Positions 9,878 through 18,566 of a stretch of DNA of 64,000 nucleotides are shown piece by piece. The translations under genes and the position numbers were made by a program. The notes under the pieces are model-generated. The model was not told the origin of the DNA. It did no database searches and worked only from the letters and a program-made list of their open reading frames with translations. The stretch's first letter is position 1, and the number at the start of each line of letters is the position of its first letter. Origin of the DNA: Saprospirales bacterium (lineage in GTDB: Bacteria; Bacteroidota; Bacteroidia; Chitinophagales; Saprospiraceae); the NCBI GenBank assembly GCA_016703765.1, contig JADJBL010000007.1:130273-194272 (forward strand). The letters run 5' to 3'.

Positions 9878-10909
9878 ATGACAACTCCAACCACTAATCC
9901 GTTTGAAAATTCAGGCATGAAATCCAAGTCTTTCTGGCAACGCCCGGAAGGTATAACAGGAACCGTTTTCCTGGTAGGGATTGCCGCCGGATTGGGCTAT
10001 CTGCTCTATATCAGTCTTCCGGTGCTTATTCCGCTCATGCAGAATATCTTATATCTGAGTTTGATGCTCATCGCGCTCGCGGCAATCGTGTACATGGTGC
10101 TCGATCCCAAAATGCGCAACCTCATCTGGTATATGTATAAAAGCGTCATGCGCTGGATCACGGGGGTTTTCGTGCAAATTGACCCCATCGGCATCCTGAA
10201 GAGCTATGTCGATGACCTCAAGGACAGCCTCGGCAAAATGAGCAAACAGATCGGCGTGCTGCGCGGACAAATGCGCAAGATCCAAACCCTCATCGAAACC
10301 AACAACGAGGATATACAGAAAAACATGCAGCTGGCTACCGTTGCAAAAAAACAGGACAACGACGCCCAGGTGCTGCTTGCCACCCGTAAAGCGGCCCGCC
10401 TCCAGGAAAGCAACGAAAAGTACTCGACCCTCCATCAGCGAATGGAGATCTTGTACCGTATCCTGGACAAAATGTACAAAAACTCCGAGATCCTGCTCGA
10501 AGACACCCAGGATCAGGTGAAGGTGAAAGAACAGGAATATAAAGCGATCAAAACCTCGCACTCCGCCATGAAATCCGCCATGAGCGTCATTTCGGGCGAT
10601 CCCGACAAACGCGCGATGTTCGATGCCGCCCTCGAGCATATCGCCGACGACCTGGCCAACAAAGTAGGGGAGATGGAGCGCTTTATGGAACTATCCTCCA
10701 ACTTCATGTCTTCCATCGACCTGCAAAACGGGGTTTTTGAAGAACAAGGACTCAAAATGCTGGAAGAATACGAGAAACAAAGCTCCCTGCTCCTCATGCC
10801 CGGACGCGAACAATCTTCCACGAACACCCTTGACCTGGATTCCCTCCAAAGCCGGCCCCAAAAGGAAGGCAAGGAGGCCGGGGATGACTATGATAATCTC
10901 TTTAAATAA
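9878..10909 (+). CDS. Membrane-anchored PspA/ESCRT-III-like coiled-coil protein
   Basis: The 343-residue product has two membrane segments at about 28-52 and 55-75. These are followed by a long helical region that starts QIDPIGILKSYVDDLKDSLG. That layout resembles PspA/Vipp1 proteins: a DP turn, a first amphipathic helix with regular I/L spacing, a long helix with Q and K (GVLRGQMRKIQTLIE), an alanine-rich stretch with a K-A-A-R-L segment, then further coiled helices. PspA itself is a peripheral membrane protein without these N-terminal segments, so if the relation holds this is an anchored variant. The C-terminal 40 residues are polar and disordered. I cannot prove homology without a profile search. 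Confidence 0.7.
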   Translation: MTTPTTNPFENSGMKSKSFWQRPEGITGTVFLVGIAAGLGYLLYISLPVLIPLMQNILYLSLMLIALAAIVYMVLDPKMRNLIWYMYKSVMRWITGVFVQIDPIGILKSYVDDLKDSLGKMSKQIGVLRGQMRKIQTLIETNNEDIQKNMQLATVAKKQDNDAQVLLATRKAARLQESNEKYSTLHQRMEILYRILDKMYKNSEILLEDTQDQVKVKEQEYKAIKTSHSAMKSAMSVISGDPDKRAMFDAALEHIADDLANKVGEMERFMELSSNFMSSIDLQNGVFEEQGLKMLEEYEKQSSLLLMPGREQSSTNTLDLDSLQSRPQKEGKEAGDDYDNLFK

Positions 10910-10958
10910 GATGAGAGATGAGAGATGAGTGAATCTCTCTCATCTCTCATCTCTCATC
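10910..10958. repeat. Perfect 20-bp hairpin of GATGAGA repeats
   Basis: The arms 10910-10929 and 10939-10958 are perfectly complementary around a 9-nt loop. The left arm is GATGAGA repeated nearly three times and the right arm is its complement. It begins directly after the stop of the PspA-like gene and ends 11 nt before the next ATG. It may act as an intra-operon attenuator or terminator. Confidence 0.85.
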
Positions 10959-10969
10959 CCTCATCTCCA

Positions 10970-11470
10970 ATGATCCAGGTATTCGTCACAGGCGGAACTT
11001 TCGACAAGGAATACAACTACATTTCGGGGAGCCTGTTCTTTCAGGACACCCATCTGCCTCAAATGTTCGAAAGGGGCCGCTGCACCGTTGAGATCAACAT
11101 CAAGACGCTCATGATGGTGGACAGCCTGGAGATGACCGATTCCGATCGGGAGATCATAGCGCATAATATACGCAGGGCTTCTTCCAACAAGATCCTCGTC
11201 ACCCACGGGACCGACCGGATCGTCCATACCGCCCAATACCTTGCACACCTTGGCATCTCTGAAAAAACCGTCGTGTTGACCGGGGCTATGGTTCCCTATG
11301 CTTTCGGCACCTCTTCAGACGGCTTTTTCAACCTCGGCAGCGCCCTCGCCTTTGTCCAAACCCTCCCTTTCGGCATCTACGTCGCCATGAACGGACGGTT
11401 TTTTCCATGGGATAATGTCTGGAAAAATCCCAAAACGGGGTATTTTGAGGAATTAAACCCCGCGGAATAG
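10970..11470 (+). CDS. Short asparaginase-domain protein
   Basis: The product has 166 residues from the ATG at 10970; an upstream in-frame ATG would translate the hairpin repeat and is rejected. It shows the N-terminal half of the type I/II L-asparaginase fold: VTGGTFDKEY with the putative nucleophile Thr10, the second motif THGTDRIV, and TGAMVPYAFGTSSDG. Full asparaginases are about 330 residues with a second domain that completes the site; that domain is absent. The residue after HGTD is R rather than the usual T. It may hydrolyse an amide as an oligomer or bind without catalysis (inference). Confidence 0.8.
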   Translation: MIQVFVTGGTFDKEYNYISGSLFFQDTHLPQMFERGRCTVEINIKTLMMVDSLEMTDSDREIIAHNIRRASSNKILVTHGTDRIVHTAQYLAHLGISEKTVVLTGAMVPYAFGTSSDGFFNLGSALAFVQTLPFGIYVAMNGRFFPWDNVWKNPKTGYFEELNPAE

Positions 11471-11473
11471 ACG

Positions 11474-11701
11474 ATGGAATATTTGGGCCTTCTTTTCGAG
11501 CTTCTTTTCTTCTCCCTGGGCGTATACCTGTACCTCTTTGCCAGAGGGATGGTCCGCTCCGGAAACCCCGAGCGGCAAAAACGCGCCGAAAGCTTCCGGG
11601 CGTCCAACTCCTGGTGGCTTCGCCTGTTGGGGCTCGCCATTGCCGCCATCATGGGGGTGAACATATATTTGCACCTGGTTCAGCTCTTTGGGCATGCCTG
11701 A
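11474..11701 (+). CDS. Small two-helix membrane protein
   Basis: The 75-residue product starts 3 nt after the asparaginase-domain stop. It has two hydrophobic segments (YLGLLFELLFFSLGVYLYLF and LGLAIAAIMGVNIYLHLVQL) joined by a basic cytoplasmic-type loop (RSGNPERQKRAES). The tight spacing and clear membrane pattern support a real gene. Function is unknown. Confidence 0.65.
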   Translation: MEYLGLLFELLFFSLGVYLYLFARGMVRSGNPERQKRAESFRASNSWWLRLLGLAIAAIMGVNIYLHLVQLFGHA

Positions 11702-11844
11702 AAGCCTTTCAAACAGGCCGTTTTCCTTCTAACACCTGCCGTTGGTTAATTTGGGCTGTCCAATTTTTCCTTTCCCCGGCGAATGCATAATATTTAGTAT
11801 AATTGCATGTCAATTTCCAAACGTCATACCTGAATTGCCACTTT

Positions 11845-13467
11845 ATGAAAAAATCATTACTCCTGATTGCTTTGCCTATTTTCGCAGCTTTTGCCACGGC
11901 AGGCGCTCAATCAACGGGCAAAAGCTTCTATGATACGGACCAGATCCAGGAAGTTCGCATACAATTTCCATTTGACAACTGGGCCTACCTTTTGGACTCC
12001 CTGCGTTTCAACGGCAATGGCCTGCTCGCCGGAAGCGTCAAAATAGGTGGGAAAACCTATGACAATGTCGGGATCAGATACGAGAGCGACCTGCCTTTCA
12101 CCCCCGGTCAAAAACGCAACAGCCTGTTCATCCAGCTCAACTTTCAAGATGAGGAACAAAACCTGGAAGGCCATACTTCGCTGCATTTTTCCAACGCGTT
12201 GCGCGACCCCAGCCTCGTGCGGGAGGTGTTGGGGTTCGAGATCGCAAGGGCATACATGCCGGCGCCCAGGGCCAATTACGCCCAGATTTATATCAATAAT
12301 GCGGTCTACGGACTCTATATAAATGTAGAAACTATCGACCCTTCCTTCCTGCAGAATCACTTCGGCTCCAGCGACGGGCCCTTTTTCCAGGCCCGCGCCC
12401 ACAGTCAATACGACAATTTCCCCGAGACCTGCAAACAGCGCATCTACGGTTCGCTCGAATACGAGAGCGATCCGGAATGCTACCTGTATAATTTCAACCA
12501 GCTCTCCAAAGGAGGTTGGGAAGATCTCATCGAGCTGACCCGGGTGCTCAACGAAAATCCCGATGACATCGAATCTGTTCTCGATGTAGATCGCACCCTG
12601 TGGATGCTCGCCTTCAACAATGTCCTGGTCAACCTGAGCAGTTATACCGGGCATTTTAGCGAAAATTATTACCTCTACCGCGATTCCCTCGGCGTTTTTC
12701 ATCCCATCATCTGGGACCTGAACCTCTGCTTCGGAAGTTTTAAAAATGTGGGCTTCGGCTCGGATCTTCGGCTGAAACAATTGCAGGAGCTGGATCCGTA
12801 CCTTCATGCGACCAACCCCTACAAGCCTCTGATCAACCAGCTCCTCAAGAATGAAACGTATAGAAAGGTGTACCTCGGCCATATGCGTTCCATCGTATTC
12901 GATTTTATCGAAAACAAGAAGTACGAAGAGCGCGCCAAGCAAATGCAACAGCTCATCCAGCGCAGCTTTGTCGATGATCCCAATAAATTCTACCGCTACG
13001 AAGATTTCAACGTGAGCCTCTATACCACGATTGGCAAGCGCAGTACCATCCCCGGTATCGTGGAACTGATGGACGCCAGAAGCGACTTTTTGGAAAAATC
13101 GACAGACCTGGCCGTAATTCCCGCCCTGGTCAGCGAAGTAAAAGTGCTGGGCCGCGAGCAGTTTTCCTCCAGGCCGGTAGACGCATTTACCATCACGGCG
13201 AAAGTGGAGAAATTTCCAAAAAGGGTCCGGGTCATGTATCGGTTTGGAGAAGGTTCCCGTTTTATGGAGGCCCCGATGAATGACGATGGGAAAGACGGAG
13301 ATGTCACTGCCAATGACGGGCTTTACATAGCAAGCATCAAGCCGGTAGCCGGACAAACCCAGATCGAATACTTCATTATGGCGGAGAATGCATCGATCAT
13401 GTCTTTCGACCCTCCCGATTATATGTGGAACCTGCGGAAGATCTCACTGGAAGAACTCAATAAATAA
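11845..13467 (+). CDS. Secreted CotH-like kinase family protein (first of two)
   Basis: I choose the ATG at 11845 because it begins the signal peptide MKKSLLLIALPIFAAFATAG; the frame is open further upstream. The mature part has CotH hallmarks: an N-terminal strand region (YDNVGIRYESD), a lobe with AYMPAPRANYAQIYINN, and the IWDLNLCFG motif corresponding to the CotH DxN metal site. The C-terminal 120 residues look like an Ig-like domain ending in DDGKDGDVTANDG. CotH proteins are atypical secreted protein kinases first known from Bacillus spores; the target here is unknown. Its stop overlaps the next start in a TAATG. Confidence 0.88.
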   Translation: MKKSLLLIALPIFAAFATAGAQSTGKSFYDTDQIQEVRIQFPFDNWAYLLDSLRFNGNGLLAGSVKIGGKTYDNVGIRYESDLPFTPGQKRNSLFIQLNFQDEEQNLEGHTSLHFSNALRDPSLVREVLGFEIARAYMPAPRANYAQIYINNAVYGLYINVETIDPSFLQNHFGSSDGPFFQARAHSQYDNFPETCKQRIYGSLEYESDPECYLYNFNQLSKGGWEDLIELTRVLNENPDDIESVLDVDRTLWMLAFNNVLVNLSSYTGHFSENYYLYRDSLGVFHPIIWDLNLCFGSFKNVGFGSDLRLKQLQELDPYLHATNPYKPLINQLLKNETYRKVYLGHMRSIVFDFIENKKYEERAKQMQQLIQRSFVDDPNKFYRYEDFNVSLYTTIGKRSTIPGIVELMDARSDFLEKSTDLAVIPALVSEVKVLGREQFSSRPVDAFTITAKVEKFPKRVRVMYRFGEGSRFMEAPMNDDGKDGDVTANDGLYIASIKPVAGQTQIEYFIMAENASIMSFDPPDYMWNLRKISLEELNK

Positions 13468-15065
13468 TGACCCGCCAAATTATCTACCTTTTCCCTGTCC
13501 TCCTGCTTTCGTCTTTTGCGGCAGGAGGACAGGGCTTTTTTGACTGGAACGTAATCCACGAGATCCGCATTACTTTCAAGGAAAGCGACTGGGACCGGGT
13601 GCTCGACTCCATCAAACAACTGAAAACCGACGAACGGCTTCTGGCCGTGGTCGAAATTGATGGAAAGAAATTTCCGGACGTCGGGGTTCGGTATAAGGGA
13701 AACAGTTCCTACTTCAATGTTCGCAAATACGAGGACACCAAACTGCCATTCAATCTCAAATCCAACCACGTCCATCCCGATCAGTTTTTTCCGGGAAAGA
13801 CCGAAACCCTCAAGTTGTCGAACGTATTTCGCGACCCCAGTTTCCTGAGGGAAGTGATTTCCTATGAAATTGCACGGGAATACATGCCCGCTCCCCGAGC
13901 CAACTTCGCAAGAGTATTTGTAAACGAGGTGTATATGGGCCTCTATAACTCTACCGAATCGGTAGAAGACGACTTCCTGGAGGACTACTTTGGAGAGAAA
14001 AAAGGGATTCTCGTAAAATGCGACCCCGAGGAGTGGGGGGTCGATGCCAAACCCGGTTGCCCTCCGGGCGACAAAGCCTCCCTGATGTATCTGGGCGAAG
14101 ATCCGGATTGCTACAAGGGTTTTTACGAAATGAAATCGGATTCCGGTTGGGATCAGCTCATTCTACTTACCAAAATCCTCAACAACCAACCCGAGCGGAT
14201 CGAGGAAATCCTCGACGTCGATATGGCCCTCCGGATGCTGGCCTATAACATGGTGCTGCTAAATTTCGACAGCTACACCGGCCGGCTCAGCCATAACTAT
14301 TACCTGTACCAGCGGAAAAACGGACAATTCGTGCCCCTTATCTGGGACCTCAACCTCTCCCTGGGCGGCTTTCGGTTTGTAGATACCGGAAAAGCGCTGA
14401 ACAAGGAGGAGCTGCAAACCGTTAGCCCATTCATTTATTACAAGGATAAAGATCCCACCAGGCCGCTCATCACCCAGCTTTTATCCAACCCGTTGTATCG
14501 CAAGATCTATGTGGGGCATATTCGCACCCTCGTGGAAGAGAATTTTTCCAACGGAGCCTATTTAAAGCGTTGCAGAGAGATCCAGGAGTTCATCGACCAG
14601 GAAGTCCGCAACGACAAGAACAAACTATACTCCTACGAGGCCTTCCAGGCCAACCTGGATTCCACCTCCCTTGCCGGCAAGACCGAGATTTACGGCATTG
14701 CGGAGCTGATGGAAGGCCGCGCCAAATACCTGCTTAGCCATCCCGTGTTGAGTGTGCCACCTCCCCCCATTTCGGAGGTCCAGCATTTTCATTACGGCCC
14801 GACTCTGGCAGTAAATGCGCGGATCGGAGGTGCGCAAAAGGCCTGGCTTGTTTACCGATACGACAAAGACGATCGCTTTGTATTCCTCGAGATGTTCGAC
14901 GACGGTGGCCACAACGATCAGGTCGGGGGCGACGATATTTGGGGCGCCACCATCGACTGGAAGCAGGGGACCCACTATTATATCGTCGCAGAGGGCGAGC
15001 GTAGCGCCAGCCTGTCTCCCTCCCGAGCCTCCTTTGAGTACTACAAAGTCAAGAAGGAGGATTAA
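13467..15065 (+). CDS. Secreted CotH-like kinase family protein (second of two)
   Basis: The 532-residue product is a paralogue of the preceding gene and is translationally coupled to it. The signal peptide is MTRQIIYLFPVLLLSSFAAG. The shared landmarks are YMPAPRANFARVFVN, the metal-site motif IWDLNLSLG, and a C-terminal Ig-like domain with DDGGHNDQVGGDD. An extra cysteine-bearing insert (CDPEEWGVDAKPGCPPG) is specific to the CotH domains of this pair. The order of conserved blocks suggests local tandem duplication followed by clear divergence. Confidence 0.88.
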   Translation: MTRQIIYLFPVLLLSSFAAGGQGFFDWNVIHEIRITFKESDWDRVLDSIKQLKTDERLLAVVEIDGKKFPDVGVRYKGNSSYFNVRKYEDTKLPFNLKSNHVHPDQFFPGKTETLKLSNVFRDPSFLREVISYEIAREYMPAPRANFARVFVNEVYMGLYNSTESVEDDFLEDYFGEKKGILVKCDPEEWGVDAKPGCPPGDKASLMYLGEDPDCYKGFYEMKSDSGWDQLILLTKILNNQPERIEEILDVDMALRMLAYNMVLLNFDSYTGRLSHNYYLYQRKNGQFVPLIWDLNLSLGGFRFVDTGKALNKEELQTVSPFIYYKDKDPTRPLITQLLSNPLYRKIYVGHIRTLVEENFSNGAYLKRCREIQEFIDQEVRNDKNKLYSYEAFQANLDSTSLAGKTEIYGIAELMEGRAKYLLSHPVLSVPPPPISEVQHFHYGPTLAVNARIGGAQKAWLVYRYDKDDRFVFLEMFDDGGHNDQVGGDDIWGATIDWKQGTHYYIVAEGERSASLSPSRASFEYYKVKKED

Positions 15066-15156
15066 CAAAATGGCAACACCGGCTTAACGGAATTTACCAT
15101 TTTGAGTGTTGGAAATGGCCTAATTTTCGGTTTGTTTCCCATCAAAACGCAAATCC

Positions 15157-16338
15157 ATGAAACCTGCCCCAATTCTTCTCTTCAGCCTGCTGCTGCTTGT
15201 TTCTTCCTGTCTTTCCCCCGCCAAACTGGTCGATATGGGCAATTACGACCAGGCCATTGATGTCAGCGTCCAGCGCCTGACGGGCAAAAAAAAGAAGAAA
15301 GCCAAACTGGTGAAATCCCTGGAAATCGCCTTCGAAAAAGCGACCCGCCAGGACATGCGCATGGCGGAAAGCCTTGAAAAAGAAGGCCGCCCCGAAAACT
15401 GGGAGCGCATTAACGACCTGCACCGCCAGATCGGCCGCCGCCAATCCAAAATCGAACCCCTGCTCCCCCTGGTCGACGAAAACGGCTACAAGGCCAGTTT
15501 TCAATTTGTCCGCATCGAGGACCTGGAACGGAAATCCCGCGAAAATGCGGCGGAATACTTCTATAGCAGGGCGCTGACGCTCCTTGATCAGGCCAAAAAA
15601 GGCGATAAAACGGCGGCACGCGACGCATACGGCGAGTTGCAACAGCTCGATAAATATTACAGAACCTACAAGGACAGGGACAAACTAGAACAGGAAGCCC
15701 TCGACCTCGGCGCCGTCCACATCCTGATCAAATCCGAAAACGCCTCGAATTCGGTGTTGCCCAAGAATTTTGAACATGAATTGCTCCAGTTCAGCACCGG
15801 CGATATGGAAACCACCTGGCGCAAATACTACAATAACCCCTTGAGCCGAAACGCCTTCGACTACATCGTAGTGGTGAAAATGGTGAATATCGGCATCAGC
15901 CCCGAAATGGTCAAGGAAAGGGAATACGTCGATTACAAGGAGATAGAGGAAGGCTGGGACTACGTGCTGGACCAGAATGGCAATGTGATGAAAGACTCTC
16001 TGGGCAACGACATCAAGATTCCGAAAAAAATATTTGTCACGGCAAATGTCCTCGAGGTCTATCAAAACAAGGTGGCCACCGTCTCGGGCCGGGTGGAGTT
16101 TATCGAGCGCCAGAGCGGAAATGTCCTGGCTTCAGAAAACATCACCACCGATGCCATTTTTGAAAACTACGCCTCCACGTACAAAGGGGATAGGCGGGCC
16201 CTGAGCGAGGACACCAAACGCCGACTGGGCAACAGTCCAAGGCCTTTCCCTCCCGACGAAGCCCTGTTGATGCAGGCCGCCTCTATTCTGAAGCCGGTCG
16301 TGAAGCAAAAGATCGCAGGAAATCCTTATCTGCGATAG
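15157..16338 (+). CDS. Lipoprotein of unknown function with helical repeats
   Basis: The 393-residue product starts with a lipoprotein signal (LLFSLLLLVSSC), so it should be lipid-anchored. Residues 25-190 are helical and basic (GKKKKKAKLVKS) and resemble a TPR-like stack. Residues 195-390 alternate strands, with a DYIVVVKMVNIGIS block and a YVDYKEIEEGWDYVLDQNGN loop. I do not recognise the family; similar two-part lipoproteins are common in Bacteroidota. The gap upstream holds only a weak TAATTTTC -7-like sequence at 15121. Confidence 0.75.
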   Translation: MKPAPILLFSLLLLVSSCLSPAKLVDMGNYDQAIDVSVQRLTGKKKKKAKLVKSLEIAFEKATRQDMRMAESLEKEGRPENWERINDLHRQIGRRQSKIEPLLPLVDENGYKASFQFVRIEDLERKSRENAAEYFYSRALTLLDQAKKGDKTAARDAYGELQQLDKYYRTYKDRDKLEQEALDLGAVHILIKSENASNSVLPKNFEHELLQFSTGDMETTWRKYYNNPLSRNAFDYIVVVKMVNIGISPEMVKEREYVDYKEIEEGWDYVLDQNGNVMKDSLGNDIKIPKKIFVTANVLEVYQNKVATVSGRVEFIERQSGNVLASENITTDAIFENYASTYKGDRRALSEDTKRRLGNSPRPFPPDEALLMQAASILKPVVKQKIAGNPYLR

Positions 16339-16340
16339 GG

Positions 16341-16434
16341 ATTAAGGGATTAAGGTATTAAGGTATTAAGGTATTAAGTTATTTATTTTCAATAACTTAT
16401 TACCTTAATACCTTAAAAACTTAACCTTAATACC
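16341..16434. repeat. Hairpin built from TTAAGGTA repeats
   Basis: The left arm repeats ATTAAGGT four to five times and the right arm repeats its complement ACCTTAAT. The core stem 16359-16383 / 16391-16415 matches at 24 of 25 positions with a 7-nt loop; outer units pair less well. It sits between the lipoprotein gene and the convergent tRNA genes and could terminate transcription from both sides. Confidence 0.85.
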
Positions 16435-16481
16435 TCAAAAAAAAATCCCGCCTTGGCATTTATATACCAAAGCGGGCAGTG

Positions 16482-16555
16482 TCGGGATGACTGGATTCGA
16501 ACCAGCGGCCTCTTCGTCCCGAACGAAGCGCGCTACCGGGCTGCGCTACATCCCG
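16482..16555 (-). tRNA. tRNA-Pro(CGG)
   Basis: Read on the minus strand, the 74-nt sequence has a 7-bp acceptor stem CGGGATG/CATCCCG and discriminator A. The D-arm is TAGCGCAGCCCGGTAGCGC, the anticodon loop TTCGGGA sits between CTTCG/CGAAG stems, and the T-loop is GGTTCGAATCC. The anticodon CGG reads CCG proline codons. CCA is not encoded. Confidence 0.95.
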
Positions 16556-16572
16556 ACTTACATTACATTTGG

Positions 16573-16645
<73 letters not shown>

Positions 16646-16714
16646 GGGCGGGTGCAAAGATATAAGAACGGGGTTCAATGTTGCAACTACTGGCCCATCT
16701 TTTTTTCAAGCCCC

Positions 16715-17449
16715 CTACATGGGTCGGATATTTCCCGAGCCCTGTATCCTGGAGCGGACTTTCGGTTCGCCCTTGTACCGCACCAGGCCGCTTCCTGTGA
16801 TTTTGACATCCAGATCATCCCGGGCGTCAACATCGCAATCGCCGGAGCCGGAGATCTCCACTTCGGCATCCTCGGCCTCCAGGTTAGTGGCATTGACCGA
16901 GCCGCTTCCGCTGATCTCGACCTCGAGATTTTCCGCTTTCCCCTCCGCCCGGATATCTCCGGAGCCCGTGACTTCGCACAACAGGTTTTTTGCCTCGGTG
17001 AGATAATGAATGTTGCCGGAGCCCGATAGTTTCAGCTCCACGTCTTCATTCGATTTGAAAATGCCGGTGCAATCGATCGATCCCGATGAACTCAGAATCA
17101 CCCGATGGATCAGGGGCGAGGTAATGAATATTTTAATGTCTTCGTGGACGATTCGCTTATTGCTCGAAATAGCCCACAAACCGTTTTTTACCGAGGTATC
17201 GAGGTGATCCAGCACATCGGCGTCCGCCTGGATCAGCACTTCCTGCAGATCTCCCGGAGATAGCTCCACTTCGGCGGCAATTCTCAGGTCGATCCCGGAA
17301 AAGGGCTCCAGTTTGAAGATCCTTTCGCTCCTTTTTCCCGCTGAGGTGGCGCCGGCAGATTCATTCCCCTCCTCCGCCTGATTCGAGTTGGACTGGCAGG
17401 AGGGAAGCAAAAAAGCCAGTACGATGAGTGCCGAAAATATCCTGTACAT
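16715..17449 (-). CDS. Head-GIN (DUF2807) putative auto-transporter adhesin lipoprotein
   Basis: The 244-residue product has a lipoprotein signal (FSALIVLAFLLPSC) and an S/N/E-rich linker. It is followed by the DUF2807 'head GIN' beta-solenoid, seen as repeated SGSG turns (LSGSGNIHY, VTGSGDIRAEG, ISGSGSVNA, ISGSGDCDVD, ITGSGLVRY, QGSGNIRPM). The domain is widespread in Bacteroidota and described as adhesin-like, but its biochemical role is unknown. It starts 7 nt after the RlpA-SPOR stop, so the two are likely co-transcribed. Confidence 0.9.
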   Translation of the reverse strand: MYRIFSALIVLAFLLPSCQSNSNQAEEGNESAGATSAGKRSERIFKLEPFSGIDLRIAAEVELSPGDLQEVLIQADADVLDHLDTSVKNGLWAISSNKRIVHEDIKIFITSPLIHRVILSSSGSIDCTGIFKSNEDVELKLSGSGNIHYLTEAKNLLCEVTGSGDIRAEGKAENLEVEISGSGSVNATNLEAEDAEVEISGSGDCDVDARDDLDVKITGSGLVRYKGEPKVRSRIQGSGNIRPM

Positions 17450-17456
17450 AATCTGA

Positions 17457-18371
17457 TTAATAAGTGATGGTGGACAGATCGACGACGAAACCGTCCATTT
17501 TGAAGCGCTTTTTGATGTTTTTGCGGTAAGCCTCTGCCTGCTCCTTGTCGGGGTAGGGGCCCAGCATGATCTTATACACGGCAGAGCCGTTTGATGCTTT
17601 TTCTATGCTCAACAGCACGTTTTTCAACCACTTGCCCTGTAGCTCGGCGACCTGTTTCATAGCATTGTCGTAGGTGGACAGGGAGGCGACCTGGACGGCA
17701 AACCCCGCTTTTTCCGGCTTATATAACTCGATTTTATACAGGTCGTAAGACTGATAATTCTTTTCGGTCACCCAAACAGCGCCGTCCACAGAGGTTCCGG
17801 CAGAGGAGGGTGGAGTAGTGGCGGGTTCGGTAGCCTTGGGTTTAGGATCCGTCTTCGGTTTGGGGTCGGCCTTGGCAACAGGAGCTGTTTCTTTGGGCGT
17901 TACCACCTTGGCGGGTTCCTTCGGCTTTTCCACTTTAGGGGTCGTGGTGGCCGGGGGAGGATTTTCCCTGGGCTTGCTTTCAACTACAGGGGGAGCGGGC
18001 GCCGCCGTTTCTCCTTCGGCAGGGGCTTGCACCACTTCGACCTTTACGCGGGCCGTGCCATCTGCCGTGAGATCCAACTGATCGGCGGCTTTTCTGGATA
18101 CATCTACCACCCGGCCGCTGATATATGGGCCGCGGTCATTGACCCGGACCACCACCGATTTTTTGTTGTCCAGCCGGGTCACCCGGATCAGGGTTCCGTA
18201 GGGATGGGTCTTATGGGCGGCGGTCATTTTATCCTTGTCATAGGTTTCCCCGCTGGCAGTCGGCCTGCCGTGGAATTTGTCCGAATAATAGGAGGCAAGT
18301 CCGTATTCCTGGGCTTGAACTGCCTGGGCAAAGCTTATGAAAAGCACGACGAGTAATGCCAGATTCTTCAT
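17457..18371 (-). CDS. rlpA: RlpA-family septal ring protein with SPOR domain
   Basis: The 304-residue product has a signal peptide (MKNLALLVVLFISFAQAVQA) and an N-terminal RlpA double-psi barrel (GLASYYSDKFHGRPTASGE with VRVNDRGPYISGRVVDVS). A proline/lysine-rich linker (about 115-200) and a C-terminal SPOR domain (about 225-300, FAVQVASLSTYDNAM) follow. RlpA proteins act at septal peptidoglycan and some cleave denuded glycan strands; SPOR domains bind such glycans. The conserved barrel Asp is present in NDRGP. Confidence 0.92.
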   Translation of the reverse strand: MKNLALLVVLFISFAQAVQAQEYGLASYYSDKFHGRPTASGETYDKDKMTAAHKTHPYGTLIRVTRLDNKKSVVVRVNDRGPYISGRVVDVSRKAADQLDLTADGTARVKVEVVQAPAEGETAAPAPPVVESKPRENPPPATTTPKVEKPKEPAKVVTPKETAPVAKADPKPKTDPKPKATEPATTPPSSAGTSVDGAVWVTEKNYQSYDLYKIELYKPEKAGFAVQVASLSTYDNAMKQVAELQGKWLKNVLLSIEKASNGSAVYKIMLGPYPDKEQAEAYRKNIKKRFKMDGFVVDLSTITY

Positions 18372-18534
18372 TGTTTCGGGTTTGATTTTTAGGAATGGAA
18401 TTAAAAAGCCTAACGATTTGGGCCACCAATTTGGTTCGCCAGGTTCAAAAATAGCGAATTCTCAACAAAAGTCCTGCAAAAGTACTTGCAGCTCTTCCCA
18501 TTTAGGCAAATGAACTTTACCCTTTGGTTTTTTG

Positions 18535-18542
18535 TACTTTTG
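18535..18542 (+). promoter_or_regulatory. Bacteroidota-type -7 box upstream of mnmA
   Basis: TACTTTTG fits TAnnTTTG and lies 24 nt before the mnmA ATG. No well-spaced TTG -33 box is evident. The 195-nt gap between the divergent rlpA and mnmA genes should hold promoters for both. Confidence 0.45.
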
Positions 18543-18566
18543 TGAGCTAATAAGAAACAATAATAG

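Noticed and set aside
11911..13356. Long open frame on the minus strand opposite the first CotH-like gene (481 codons)
   Set aside because: It lies wholly within a well-supported gene on the other strand, lacks a signal or known domain, and arises from the codon composition of the sense gene.
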